Shown here piece by piece: positions 1 to 11,334 of a stretch of DNA of 64,000 nt (position 1 is its first letter; each line of letters begins with the position of its first letter). Source of the DNA: Reticulitermes lucifugus (taxonomy: Eukaryota > Arthropoda > Insecta > Blattodea > Rhinotermitidae); assembly GCA_026260175.1 (NCBI GenBank), contig JAKCWW010000018.1, positions 64,085-128,084 on the forward strand, written 5' to 3'. A program made the position numbers and the translations under genes. The notes beneath the pieces are model-generated. The model was not told where the DNA came from and did not search any database. It saw only the letters and a list, made by a program, of their open reading frames with translations.

Positions 1-1281
1 AGTATTATAAGGAAGGGATAATACATATTTGCTGAATTCGGAAATTAGAAGTTATGAAACAATTATATTCTTCAGATAGAGTAAGTTAATTGAAAAGTTA
101 ATAAAACAGTGAATTACTAAATGAATGGTCGACTAAGTGTACTGGGTATTTGAAAGTCAAGACAAATTTACCAAAATCAAATGGCGAGTTTTACTACCTG
201 CAAAAACAAAAACAATTTACCTATCGTGGGTGTACATATATTAGGTTATGCCTCAGTCCAATACTTGTTGTTTCAAACTTTCAGCGGTAAGCTGAGGATA
301 CAAAATCCTTGTGTCTCTCGAGATTTCCTGTGCTTCCCCGTCTCTGTTTTCATTATTAGGCGGCAAAACACGACTTAGATACTTCTAAAAGCCGTCTATG
401 TCAAAATCTTCTGTTTGTTAAAAAACCCATAATGCATCACGGAATATCTGTAAGGTTCTGTGAACTCGTGTAGCAGGAAAGATGTATGATGCCATGTCAT
501 TTCAATTCAGAACATGACTGTAATGATAATTACATCTAGTCCAGTTTAAGTAATACAAAATCCGCCCGATGATGCAAAGTTTCGTTTTTAAAATATGAAT
601 TGAGTCGAGATATAATCCATTGTCTGCTTCTTACAATGTATTAAATTTAATGCCTCACTAAAGAAGTTAAAATATGAAAGGGTATGACAGAAAAATGAAG
701 CAATTCCATTATTTCAGTATACTTTACTTTAAAAGCAATCTGGTCGATAAATGGGTGACTCTTTTATTAAATAATAAATTCGAATCCAAGTGCTTGCAGA
801 ATACCTTATTCAACAAGCTGCCTCAGGGAGAGTTCTAGTCAGTGAAGGAAAAGTTCAAACTCGTCTCTTCATTATTATCATTTCAGAAGAATGTTATTAC
901 AGGGTACAAGAAAGAACAAGAGCGTTGTAGTGGAACACAGTTCCTTTCCGCTGCTAATTAGAGACGTTTCCGTTTCTTCTACGTCATTTCCTTGTTCCCA
1001 ACGACAGGACCCATGGCAAGTCCTAGAAGAAGATAAACGTGCTTCGGCATCTCACGCGATATTTCAAATATTGAAGTAATAAAGACGGATCTCATTAGAG
1101 TTTTAAATTGCCCATTTATGGCTTAAAATAAGAAAACATTTCACAACTCACTTAAAATTCCAATACCAACTACTGTACAAATAACTAAATAACTCCATAC
1201 ATCACAACCCTTCATTACAAGATAATAGTTCCTCACCTACACAAGAAAATTCACAGCATTTTATGGAAAAGAGATAGTTCA
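1..1281. other. AT-rich sequence, no gene seen
   Basis: No exon, RNA gene or recognisable repeat is visible. A 62-codon open frame at 891-1079 lacks convincing coding character. The stretch is read as intron or intergenic DNA. Confidence 0.5.
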
Positions 1282-1342
1282 TTACCGTTTTCACAAAAGT
1301 CCGTCACTTGTCCCTACCGTGAAGCACACAGGCTAAATCCAG
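1282..1342 (-). mobile_element. LINE 3' end fragment
   Basis: Read on the minus strand, this short piece matches the tail of the LINE family seen better at 10850-11175 and 52490-52625. The shared part is the block that encodes an aspartate-tryptophan-isoleucine run followed by a QDRDRW-like motif near the end of the reverse-transcriptase ORF. It is heavily decayed. Confidence 0.35.
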
Positions 1343-1449
1343 TACCAACGTTTCAGATAATCCTACTGACTCCGTCATCAGGGTAGAGAAAAGCCTCGTA
1401 AAAGAATAAGAAACGTAGGTACATACCCTGATGCAAGAAATAGTCGATT

Positions 1450-1510
1450 GCTCTGGAACGTCAGAATACTTCTGCCACACTACACGAAGTTACATTCCAG
1501 AAGAAAGCCA
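1450..1510 (+). repeat. Dispersed CCAGAAGA-box module, weak copy
   Basis: Contains GGAACGTC followed about 35 bases later by a TTACATTCCAGAAGA-like box. This is the arrangement of the module seen clearly at 11335-11455 and 31590-31670. The copy is degraded and lacks a clear hammerhead core. Confidence 0.3.
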
Positions 1511-1614
1511 TTTGAAATGTTTACATTATTACGGGTATTTTTTATATGTGCCTTACAAAATACTAATATTGGCATATATATTACCGTCAAACACAACAAA
1601 CGTTTAGTAATATC

Positions 1615-1663
1615 AGAAAATGCTACATGTTTCGGTTCATAAGGACCTTCATCAGGAACTAAA
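1615..1663 (-). ncRNA. Hammerhead-like ribozyme motif, left arm
   Basis: On the minus strand CTGATGA lies at 1649-1655 and GAAAC at 1629-1633. Between them GGTCC faces AACC, which gives an imperfect stem II. ATGTA follows GAAAC, as in the right-arm copy. One unpaired base separates CTGATGA from stem II. Stem II is more decayed than in the right arm, so activity is doubtful. Confidence 0.45.
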
Positions 1664-1717
1664 ATACATAATTTAAAACATAAGTAAATATGCATATAGA
1701 TGTTTTAAATTATGCAT

Positions 1718-1765
1718 GTTAGTGTCTGATGATGGTCCTTAAGGACCGAAACATGTAGCATTTAT
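1718..1765 (+). ncRNA. Hammerhead-like ribozyme motif, right arm
   Basis: CTGATGA (1726-1732) and GAAAC (1748-1752) are the two invariant core boxes of a hammerhead ribozyme. Between them GGTCC and GGACC form a perfect 5-bp stem II closed by TTAA. ACATGT can form the very short stem III typical of type I hammerheads in Penelope-like elements. UA at 1756-1757 would be the cleavage position. Bases just upstream of CTGATGA and just after 1757 pair for about five positions as stem I, two of them G-U. One extra T sits between CTGATGA and stem II, which is a departure from the textbook core. Cleavage is not shown. Confidence 0.55.
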
Positions 1766-2691
1766 TGATAATATTATTAAAAATTTGTTGTTTGACGGTA
1801 ATATATAAGCCAGTTACCAATGTGTCACAGCACAACGGGATGAATTCCATTAAAATTACAAAATACTGTTACATAAACTTCATTCCCTTCCAACAAGAAG
1901 AGGAAACCATTAAAATAATTGCCTTCTTATAAGAGTGCTAGAGTTATTACCCTTAAGAGTTTATGGAAATATTTGCAGAGGTATACATATATACGCATAT
2001 ATGTATACAATCCCTTATAATTCGGAAGCTTTACTTTTCAGAATCTCTGTTATATAAATACATCAATTTCGTGATGGAACTCACTGGAATAAGATTATAT
2101 ATACATGAGAATTAAGGGGGATTGTAATCAGTTTAATGGAACAAAACAGACAAGACTGCTCATAAAATACTTCACCTGTTTTACATACAAGACCTTCAGT
2201 CCGTCTGCTACTTTGTACGTATCACAGTAGCAATACTGTTCCGTTCGTCTCGTTCCTTCTAACTTGGCATACTAAGGACGATATACAACACTACTTAAAA
2301 TTGCCACAGTCCGGACGAAAGAGTTCTTCTTCTTTTTCAGACTTATAATGTACTGAAATTTCCAGCATTCCGAGGAATAAATTCTAACCAATTCGAGTGA
2401 TAGCCGAAATACAGTAAAATAACCGAAAAATATAGATGAACTTCACTGGATGTGAATTTAGCTTGCGAGAGGTACAGGTCAACACCAGCTATGGTCCTAT
2501 GTGCATCGTGTTTAAATCCTCCAGGATCAAACAGTAGGGCTTTAAAGGTTGGTAAGTTCATAAGCACGTAAATCATATATACACAAGTAATTATATCTAC
2601 ACAGCACAGCCGTACTTTGGAATCTAACGGTCGTTCAGCTGGTCTAAACGTTCCTTGTCTTATATAGGATTTGAAAGTGTATTAAGGTGTT

Positions 2692-2800
2692 TAGAGGAGC
2701 CGTCCGCCATACCGCTTTCTAAGTTTCACGTGCCTCACTCCACGTCCTCAAAAATTGTTTCCTTAAAATCCATCTTAATACTCGTATTGCCGATACATCT
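2692..2800 (-). mobile_element. LINE 3' end fragment
   Basis: Minus-strand translation gives IKMDFKETIFEDVE, matching the NIKMDLQEVG-like block before the last residues of the LINE ORF found elsewhere in the window. It is truncated and interrupted. Confidence 0.4.
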
Positions 2801-4625
2801 ATGCTCCTTCAAAAATAATGAAAACTAACAATATAAAGATAATGAGAATATTATTGTATTAATACTTAATTAAGAGGTTTTAATATACAGAAAACTATTC
2901 TGTGAATGTAGGCTTATAATACATGCCTATAACAGGATTGTGTTTAAAATTTGATCCTCACGGTTCCTGGACTTTTTAAGGGAAGCAACTTGTAGGTTAA
3001 GAAGAATACAATAAGGACTTCCCTCAAAGTATTTGTTGTGCTTGAAAGCGGGCCGATCATGATGGCTGCGCTATTTAATTTACTTCCCTGTACTGCTCGA
3101 ACACTGGGATCTTGGGATCCAATCCCACTCTGGGCATGGATGCATGTAAGTGTTTTTTCTAATTTTGTTTTCACCTTTGAAGATAGAAGGCTTTCAAAGG
3201 GCAGATCCCTTTGTGAAAAAAGTCGTACCAAATATCTAAAGCAAGATACACCGACTCCCATAAAACACAAGGCCCTACAGCGTAATGTAGAGACAGTAAA
3301 CACAGGTGTCAAATAGCCAGACGTTTTCGGAACAAATGTAGAATTCAGTCAAAAATATCTTCAGCATTTCATTGTTGTTTCGATGTGAGACTAGTTCATG
3401 GCACAAATACTTGAAAACGCCGAATTTCTGATGAGATATTTTAAGCTCTGTGAAATGTTACCCACCACAATTATACTTCAAATTTTTTTTATGGTCTATA
3501 GCCAAACAAATGACCATACAAAGGGTTTCCACTCCTTTATACGATTTTTTAAAATCGAATTTCTATATTGGCGAGTATCATCCCTATCCTATATTGCACG
3601 GGGGATATCACTGTTCGGTAGATATGAAACACACAGCCTTTCATTTTACCGTTACTTCGTTAGCAGTCAATGCTACGAACAGGAAAACGTGTACTCTTTT
3701 TTTTCGTGCTTTATTTCCCCTTTAGCTGTTAATAATGCAGACACAAAGGAAACCATATGCACAGTTCAATAGCCGTGAACATAATAACAAATCCTGTGTG
3801 GGTGCTTACTAATTACTATAACACATATGTCACAGCACCCATAGCAATGTCCAAATCATGCACACTGCAAAGGTGACAATGCTGAAAGATATTTTAAAAT
3901 TTTGTAAAGCCAAATATTCAGTAATTAACTAGTTGTATTTTTTGTATTCTATTTTTTTATGATTCCCGGTGTGGTGAATTGTGGAACAGTAATACCATTC
4001 GTTCAGGACTGAAGGAAAAACAATAATAAATTAAAGCGATACAAATTTTGTATCACGGAACATACATCAGCCGGGACGCGAAGCGTTATTAATGCGATTA
4101 TACGGCTCTGTGCAGATATGAAAGGGCCGCAGTAATCGTTTTAACGCGAAGTGCTCTAGGCCAATCAAAACAATGACAAATAGGCAATGCATGTTTCTTT
4201 TTGTACAACACTCGGAGAATTTAATCAAATTAGGTTCGTTATATCACTGATTTTTTCTTGTTTTCATGGGATATAGGGGGGAGGAGGTTATATGTTTACG
4301 AACGGTGAGGGTACAAAGTGAAAAGCAAAAGGTTGGTTGGGGGTAATACGACACTCAGTCTGTGTTGTTACCGGATGTATAATGGTAGCAAAAATGAAAA
4401 CATCGTTTGTGTCATTCCCTGTTTACATTATTAACGATTACATTACAACCAGATGACACCGACATGTGGATCGATAAGAGAAGAGTGATTACAGATGTGA
4501 CGTGTTTCGGCACCCCGGAGACTGCACTAATAATTCCTGTAACTATCCCTTAACTGTCAAGGCTTGCTATTTTAATCCATTCAAATTCAAGACTTCAGTC
4601 TTTCATGTAAATCTATTTATATTCC
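2801..4625. other. AT-rich sequence, no gene seen
   Basis: Nothing recognisable. Open frames of 90-124 codons at 2944-3316 and 3398-3772 overlap each other in different frames or strands. They have no splice context or recognisable protein. Confidence 0.5.
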
Positions 4626-4900
4626 TGGATAGCTCAGTTCGCAAAGTGATTAGGCTATGGTCCGGACCACCCAAGAATCATTGTTCCATTCCCGGAAGGT
4701 GCAAAAGTTTCATCTTTCTCCAAAGCGCCAAGACTCGTTTTGGAAAACAGTCAGCCTCCTAAGCTCCCGAAAAAGATGGCTCTTTCCCCGGGAGGGGGGG
4801 AGAGGGAGCGTGGAAAAAGCCGGGTCTTGAAGCTAGCCACCCACCCCCATTCAGTGTCGAGGCTAAAAGTGAGTGGAGTAATACTTCCACCCCTCCAGAT
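4626..4900 (+). mobile_element. tRNA-derived SINE, family 4
   Basis: The head TGGATAGCTCAGTTCGCAAA resembles a tRNA D-arm with a polymerase III A box. A B-box-like TTCCATTCCCGG follows about 45 bases later. The body, with CGCCAAGACTC, a CCTCCTAAGCTCCCG stretch and a tail AGTGGAGTAATACTTCCACC, matches the copy at 20511-20800. The copy is diverged. Confidence 0.65.
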
Positions 4901-5409
4901 TATGTATTTTTAAAAAGACAACTTTACTTCCTCACATACTGACGTTAGATTTCACATCTACACAAAAAAACATGTTTTATTTCAGATCATTGTAATTAAA
5001 GATTGCCTGCATAATGAATTTAATTTTACATTAAGGTGCTTCACAATTACATTAAAACCCGAACTTGCTACACGATAACATCCATGCACAATTGGACATA
5101 CATACCTCCATACCAATACATATATACTTGCCCACCAAGTGTGTGCATTCACATTTACAGAAGAATTAATAAGGTATGCAACGGCAACATCCATTCCAAA
5201 ACTGAAGTAAATAAGCCACAAATATTTTGTGTGTTGTAATTATTACATAGGAATGACATTTGAGAATATGTCACTAAACGGACAATGGATCATATAAACA
5301 TAGCAGTGCGTTAGTACGTGTAAAATCCTTGCAGTATTTAGAGTTGTGTTAGGCTGAAAGAGCATGCAACGTTGGAACATCTAAACGTATATTAGATGTA
5401 AAGGTAAAG

Positions 5410-5690
5410 GTTATGTTGGCTCTGTGACGGCCATGGACTTATATGGTGGTGTGGAGGTATAGCTCCATTTGTTCTCAATCACTGCTTTAGATAGAGGTAA
5501 ATGGAAAACTTCACAACCCAGTCGATTTTTATCCGGCGAAAGAGCCCCACTATCCATTAAATAAGCGGCTTGGTGGGCCCCCAGCATCGATGTGGTCACC
5601 TTGGAGAAGAGATAAATCTCCTCCTCCTGTCCAGAACTGAGCTGCTGTTCCGTCACTACAGAACCTACGCTACCCCGGCTCCCACACGTA
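5410..5690 (-). mobile_element. tRNA-derived SINE, family 4, reversed
   Basis: Reverse complement of the body and tail of family 4. It includes the CTTATTTAATGGAT block, a GTGGGGCTCTTTCGCCGG-like block and the GGAGCTATACCTCCAC tail shared with 20511-20800. The tRNA-like head is not clear. Confidence 0.6.
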
Positions 5691-7635
5691 TGTGACAGAA
5701 CATATTGAAATGTATCTTAAAGAAATACACTCAAGGATGTGTGGATTGTTTTATTCTTGTTCAGGACACAGACCAGGGTCGGCCTTTGTGAACATGATAA
5801 TAAGCATTCGAGATCCACAAAATTCTTAAAACTTCTAGACTAACTGGGGAAATTTTAGATTTCCAAAGGGGATTTCTGACGTACTCAGTTACTTAGTTAG
5901 TTAGATTGTTATTTGGTAAGTTGAAGTTGAAGAGTTAGCATTCGTTTGTTCTCTAAAGAAATAATCACTCTGTCTATATTTTTAAACAACTCACCTGTCT
6001 CTAAGCAGTTATCTCCAGTAACTTACCCAACATAAGCCTATTAAATATGCTTTACCTTACTTTTGGTTTGCAGGCTGCATCACTTACTGACCGAATAATC
6101 ACCAGTGTATTTGTCTGTCTGTCTGATTAATATTCGACTGATCAGACAAGCTATTGTTTCCCGTGTAGTAAAAATGTAAAAGATGATGTCGTAACTTAAT
6201 AATAAAGGATTAATATGGCAAACGAAATGTTAATGTTCTTTGCAGAGCGTGGATCCCAAGAGAGCTAAACCGAAAGTGAAAACTGCATGACAATAATGTT
6301 GGACTTTACAGATTACTACCCTTTTATACAGCGACTATTCCTTACTATTAGCCATTCGTAAAATACGAAGATTAATCAAAAAACCTCTTAAATTTCCTAC
6401 CAGGTGTGAGGCATTTGTTATAAATTTAGTCAGAAAACTGAAGGTAATGGAACACTTGGAAAAACATAGGCTTTTGTGGGATTATAATATTAACGGATTC
6501 CTAAGATGAGGGCCTAGTCTGGATTCAACTGACTTGTTACATGATCAATACCGGGCCTTTTGAATACAGTAATGAACCTTCGAATTCCGGGAAATTTCTC
6601 GTCTAGCTAAACGACTATTTCTGCGTGAAGACGGACTTTGTCCCATGTGACCCGTTTGACTGCTCATAAGTACCTATTTAGACAATCGGAGATAGATTTG
6701 TGAAGGTCGTTACTGAATGGAAAATCCTACGTTTCAAAAGATAAGGCAATTAAATTTTCACAAAACTTTAGGCCAAATCCATGTTTCCATTTAAAACACT
6801 AACAAATCAAAATGTAAATATGTTCCTCGGGACATATCTTATATAGACTGAAAAATCAGTTTACTTTGTGGACGTAATAATCAGTCAGGGCGTGAGTTGA
6901 TTTAATCATACATGTGGCCTAAACACGTACATAGTTTCTCAAATAAATGGACTTATCATTAGGCGTCTTAATGCTGCTATCGAAGGTAACACACTGTTAG
7001 AAAAAATTAAGGGACAGTAGCTCTACCACATTATGTCTGTTACTCCATACAGATATTCGGTTTCTTCCACAGGTCTGTTTGACAGTGACAATTGTTCCAC
7101 TACGTTCAGTTCAACAACAAGTATAATAAATATTTCATTCATGCCAAAGCAACATTTGAGTTATACTGTCACATGTAGAATACAAAACTAGACAGACGTT
7201 TGTCAAAAAAATGAATATTTGATTAAAATTCAATTGCCGTGTGGTTATTAAGTGGAAAAATGTGAAAGGAAATTGTGGCACAAACTTTTAATTTTTATGA
7301 AGGTGCACCTATTACTTTTAACATTGTTCAACTTTTACACAGCTTTGAATTTTCAAGGCTGTGAAGACTGATATTCTGTACTTATGGATCAGGATATTGT
7401 GTAGGTTGAGTTGATTTATAGCTAAATTCTTGCAGTACGAGGCCCTAGCAGAATTGGTGAGGAAGATTTCAATAAAGAAAATAAAAATTAAGAAAACTGC
7501 ACCAAGTATTATAAGTTGTGATCAAGCCAAAGGAAGACAAGGTAAACCTGAAGACAATTGAGAGTTGTAGCTTTGGTAAATGTCAAAACGTACGTCAAAC
7601 TGTTCATAAAGATTTCGTCTGACTCTGTCCCAACA
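5691..7635. other. AT-rich sequence, no gene seen
   Basis: No exon, RNA gene or repeat that I can support. A GTCTGTCTGTCT run near 6110 is the only low-complexity tract. Confidence 0.5.
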
Positions 7636-7639
7636 CATA

Positions 7640-7785
7640 ATTTTGTTACTGTTATTATCTTCTAGGCTACGGACTGAAATATCCGGGGTTCCATTTCCAG
7701 CAGGACCAAGAAACTTTTCTCCAAAACGTCCAGATCGGCTCTGGGGACCATGAAACCTCCTCTTCAAGGTGTACATGGAGATATT
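7640..7785 (-). repeat. Degraded dispersed insect repeat
   Basis: Read on the minus strand it gives a pseudo-coding pattern RRFHGPQSRSGRFGEKF followed by GNGTPDISVRSL. This resembles a common insect short repeat whose translation reads GGPQSRSGR then GIRTPD. It is not a gene. The family assignment is from memory of the pattern. Confidence 0.45.
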
Positions 7786-7792
7786 TTTTTCT

Positions 7793-8037
7793 CATGGCTC
7801 GACAACCCTAGTGGGCCTAGGCTTCCTCTATGGGGTTCCTCGATCACACTCAGACACATCACACTCGGTAGGACTCCTCTGGACGAGTGATTGGCCCATC
7901 GCAGAGACCTCTACCTGACAACACACAACATTCACAAGAGACAGACATCCATGCTCCCATCGGGATTCGAACGCGCATTCGCAGCAAGCAAGTGACCATA
8001 GACAAACGCATTAGACCGTGCGGCCACTGGGATTGAC
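7793..8037 (-). mobile_element. tRNA-Leu-like SINE, family 1, reversed
   Basis: Reverse complement of the family seen at 13978-14232 and 46538-46705. On the minus strand it starts with a CCCAGTGGCCGC head and a decayed A box, then a B-box-like GGATTCGAACGC complement. The diagnostic GTCTCTTGTGAATGTTGTG-like and AGGTAGAGGTCTCTGCGA blocks follow, and it ends near GGCTCGACAACCC on the plus strand. The head GTGGCCGCGCGGTCTAAGGC seen in other copies is close to a tRNA-Leu 5' half. Confidence 0.8.
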
Positions 8038-8049
8038 TACCGGGGGACC

Positions 8050-8190
8050 TTACCGCAAGAAAAAGCGACTGGGGCATGAGGTTGACCATTCAACTCCATC
8101 TAGTGTTGAGAGTAATAATGCGTGGATCTATATGTCTTCTCCCCCTATACACCTCATGACGTGAACAGGGGCAACTTTGCCTTTTTTAGT
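8050..8190 (+). mobile_element. SINE family 4 tail
   Basis: The sequence GACTGGGGCATGAGGTTGAC with a following GTTGAGAGTAATAATGCGTGG block is the tail segment of family 4 (compare 20690-20770 and the minus copy at 29500-29620). It abuts the reversed family 1 SINE, so one element probably inserted next to or into the other. Confidence 0.5.
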
Positions 8191-8333
8191 GCCGTTGTCC
8201 TAACAAAATGTAGAGAGCGTTGATACTGTACCAACTGTCCGCAGTAGTGTTCTCAGGGTCACTTAGATGTTCTAACAACACGGATGTGATGCTTTGTTCA
8301 TGTAGGTATGTACAGTCTGTATAATACTCTTAC

Positions 8334-8597
8334 TTCAGGGGTGTAAAGATGCGTCTGCATTTTTGTGACCTGGCCTCTTTTTGAAACAACTCCTCCTCCA
8401 CGAATGATAATCACCAGTTTGTCCTCTCGATTTCCTCCTGTGTTAACATGACCAACGTTGGAATCCATTAGGCAAAACATCTCCCTCAACACAGCACTAC
8501 TCCTCACTATACAACGTGGACACGACACTTCATCCAATTGCGCTCCATTTTCAAGTTCCAATTTGCATTGGAATAACACATTACGTCTAGCCATCAT
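8334..8597 (-). CDS. Possible first coding exon, unrecognised protein
   Basis: An 88-codon open frame begins at tandem ATG codons (8597-8592) and ends exactly at a strong splice donor, GAA|GTAAGA, in phase 0. The encoded peptide starts MMARRNVLFQCKLELENGAQ and contains a CPRC motif and a RGGGVV run. It has mixed codon use and no low-complexity bias, and base composition is richer in GC than the surrounding DNA. A TATATA box lies about 95 bases upstream. I do not recognise the protein, no second exon was found, and a chance open frame remains quite possible. Confidence 0.3.
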
Positions 8598-8659
8598 CGC
8601 ACCGAATCTAGGGTTTACTGTTTATTTGTGTGTTGTGTGTGTATGTGTTTTGAGGGAGG

Positions 8660-8700
8660 CAGCAAACAGTTTGCAGAGCAAGCAGGTCCTATATAACTTC
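8660..8700 (-). promoter_or_regulatory. Possible TATA box and start region
   Basis: Minus-strand TATATAGG at 8690-8695 lies about 95 bases before the tandem ATG at 8597. A start site about 30 bases downstream would leave a leader of roughly 65-70 bases. This rests on sequence resemblance only. Confidence 0.25.
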
Positions 8701-8711
8701 AGTGCCAACCA

Positions 8712-8743
8712 CACGACACGACACGACAAAACACGACACGACA
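8712..8743. repeat. Pentanucleotide microsatellite (CGACA)n
   Basis: About six copies of CACGA/CGACA with one interruption (CAAAACA). Confidence 0.85.
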
Positions 8744-8759
8744 GTATCCAAAAGCACTG

Positions 8760-9494
8760 CTGGTTACTAAAGTGAACGGTTCTGCATGTAACATTGTTGT
8801 GTGGTGTTTTGTTTCGTATCGCTTCTCCAGTTGCTATATACAATAACTAAAACCTTGTGCATTTTGGTTTTCAATGTAGGCTGTCTTTGTGTATTGCCTT
8901 TCTAAAGCTTCACCTCCATGTGTTCAGATTTGATATTGTTCTATATACCACCTAGTTAGGCCCCTCATCCTAGTTGGCTAGCTGGCTGACTGAATTCATG
9001 AACATGTCAACGTATAGTGTGTTAAAGTACCCACAAGGATCTGCACACAATATACCTCCCTATTGTCCGACGTCATGACGTACACTATTGTTGAGTTACG
9101 GTGTCATACTGGCCATGCACATTTTAGAGTGTTTGTCACATGTTAACGTCCTAATACTGTGACGTGTGGAAGACGTCATAAAGAGATGGTTTTGCATAAT
9201 GAATTACGATTTGGGCAAAACACATATACAAGGAAAATATTTGTGCGTGTGTGCATAAATTCGCATGTGAAACGTTTCTGAAAACAAAGTAGGAAAATTA
9301 TACACACAGTTCCAGTAATCTACACCTCTACACACCCAGAGGTGAATACTTATCCAAATTATCTTACGCAACATTTTTTACATTATTTCTACAAACACTG
9401 CAGAATAAATTTCAAAATCCACAGCCTATAATGGAATCCTTTTATTCCGTATTGCAAACTTCATGGATATTTCAATAAAGTACTATATTATCAC
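8760..9494. other. AT-rich sequence, no gene seen
   Basis: No exon or repeat recognised. Confidence 0.45.
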
Positions 9495-9795
9495 GCAGTG
9501 GCGCAGACAGTTAAGGCACTGCGCTACAAGGCGGAAGATAGCGGATTCGTTTTCCGATAGGGTAATTGTGATTCTTCAATTACCTAATTCTTCCGACCGC
9601 ACTATGGCACTGGGGTCGACTCAGCGTCTAAAAGAAATGAGTACCAGGGGTATCTCCTGGGGAGTAAAGGCGGCCGGTGCGTAGGGCTAACAACTTTGCC
9701 GCCACCTTCTTGTGCCGACTGTCTAGAAATTCTGGAAGCCTCAACCTTCAGGAGCCCTAAGGGACTGTCCAGGCCTGTAATGGGATTGCTTGACC
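9495..9795 (+). mobile_element. tRNA-derived SINE, family 2, nearly full length
   Basis: The head GCAGTGGCGCAGACAGTTAA is a tRNA-like A-box region, followed by a decayed B box near 9543-9556. The body carries CACTATGGCACTGGGGTCGA, GAGTACCAGGGGTATCTCC, GGCGGCCGGTGCGTAGGGCT and a tail ending TGTAATGGGATTGCTT. The same blocks occur at 55504-55800, and the tail alone at 22565-22725. Confidence 0.8.
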
Positions 9796-9894
9796 TTTTA
9801 CTACGTACATTACTGGAGGCAACTAACACAAACCAATAACTCCATGCAGCAGTATTAATTTTCAGAAACTGATAGTCGTGCTCCTGCTCAAATA

Positions 9895-10110
9895 ATTCCC
9901 TGTCTCATGTTAATATTGAAGTTCACTAACGTTTCCACAAATATCCAAAACAGGGCCCTGTTCTGAGCTACCTGAAACCAGTCCGCCCCCTCGTAAACCA
10001 TTTCTGTAAAATCAATTTTAATATTAGCTACCATTTTAAACTTAGGTCTACCAAAGGTTTTTCTTCATTCAAGATACCCAATTATAACTGTGCATGAATT
10101 TTTCATCGGT
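9895..10110 (-). mobile_element. LINE 3' end fragment
   Basis: Minus-strand reading gives NIKIDFTEMVYEGADWFQVA followed by QNRALF, then NFNINM. These line up with the NIKMDLQEVG...DWI.LAQDR...MNLR end of the LINE ORF recovered at 10850-11175 and 39796-40300. It is decayed and 5' truncated. Confidence 0.5.
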
Positions 10111-10849
10111 TCAGTGCATGCTGCCGCTCCCACACACAAATAATTATCCTTGATTTAATTTCCCTAACAATATTCTACGCAGGGTGTCTATATTATGAAA
10201 CGCTTAACTACATAATTGTTTCCTGCCTCCGGTCACTCACGCTTTCGTAAATGCATTCTGTTCAGCATCCTACTCTTGCACAAGCACAATAAATTTTCCA
10301 TCTTAATGTGAGAAAGAATCTTATAACCCTAAAGGTCTGGCATAACATTGCAAAAAGGTTAATATCTGTATTAAATAGCAATGCTCAGGAAGACATCAGC
10401 AGGGTTAAAAGCCTGTCATAAACTGTAGTCCTTGAAAATACCACATTGAAAAAGTAGGTGGATATTGTCTCTGTGCAATAAAAGGATTTTCCTTTGACAA
10501 GTCATCAATCCTGACCAAAAACTCGGAGGCGATGAGTACGGTATTATTAATGGGGCGTTCATCTCACTTTCAGAAAGGATCAGTTTACTTGATATGCCTA
10601 TTTTACCGGAGCACTTTTATCGTACACAGGGACAGCCTGTCCCGTTCGCATTTTAAAGAAAGGTGGTAATCAGATGAATAACGCAATTTAAAGCTAAACA
10701 TTAAGGCAAATCATTCTCAGAATATGTCACATTCATTTGGTTCTCAGTACAAACTGCAGGCTTTTTCTTAAACATCACAAATCGACAGATCTAGGTAACT
10801 TTACGGAGCAGAGCTTTTCTTGAGAATTTCATACTTTCTCAGCTAGTAA

Positions 10850-11175
10850 ACAAGATCTCCGTATTTTATGGGCCACAAAGGTTCTTGATTATGTTCTGAA
10901 GAGCCCGCCACTTGTCCCTACCTTGATCTAGATTAATCTAGTTCACGTCCTGTCATTTTATTTAGCATTCATTTTAATATCACGTTCCGTTTACGCTCAC
11001 GGTTTCAAAGCGTCATTTTGCTTCACGTTTTTAAACCAAAATTATGTACGCATTCTTTCCCGCGGGTGCCACATGCTCCGCCCATCTTATTCTCCTTGTT
11101 TTATTGCCCTAATAATATCTGGCTAAGAATAAACTTGAATCTTCTGGACTGTGTTCATAACACTGGGCCATAACT
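10850..11175 (-). mobile_element. LINE 3' end fragment
   Basis: Minus-strand segments read VYS.PDIIRAIK, then a WAEHVA-like and RERMRT block, then ERDIKMNAK, then a decayed LDWINLDQGRDKW and ALQNIIKNLCGP. This order matches the end of an insect LINE reverse transcriptase (SPDIIR.IKSRR.RWAGHVARM...NIKMDL...DWI.LAQDRDRW). Several stops and frame changes mark it as old. Confidence 0.6.
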
Positions 11176-11334
11176 CAAACCTTGCCCAAAGAAAACATTT
11201 TTAAATAATGCCTACGCCTATTGGAATATTATAAAATAAAATTAACCACCTAAAAAACGTTCCAGAAAGAGAAAATGATGAAATGTTTCCTGTCACTTGC
11301 TTCCATATTTGTAAGGAGTTTAGTTAAACTGTGG

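Larger units (their letters stand above)
1571..1811. repeat. Inverted repeat, about 110-bp arms
   Basis: Two arms of about 110 bases face each other around a short AT-rich spacer near 1681-1700. By eye they are about 85 percent identical. Both arms carry the same ordered landmarks: a TATATATTACCGTCAAAC-like outer end, a GCTACATGTTTCGG block, and a TTTAAAACAT-like inner end. Each arm holds one hammerhead-like motif, so the two ribozyme-like cores point in opposite directions. Inverted insertion of Penelope-like retroelements is a known way to produce such pairs. No coding sequence of such an element is visible nearby. Confidence 0.75.

Noticed and set aside
3398-3772. 124-codon plus-strand open frame
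   Set aside because: A second frame is open over nearly the same bases, the residues are phenylalanine- and serine-rich as expected from AT-rich DNA, and no splice sites or family match were seen.
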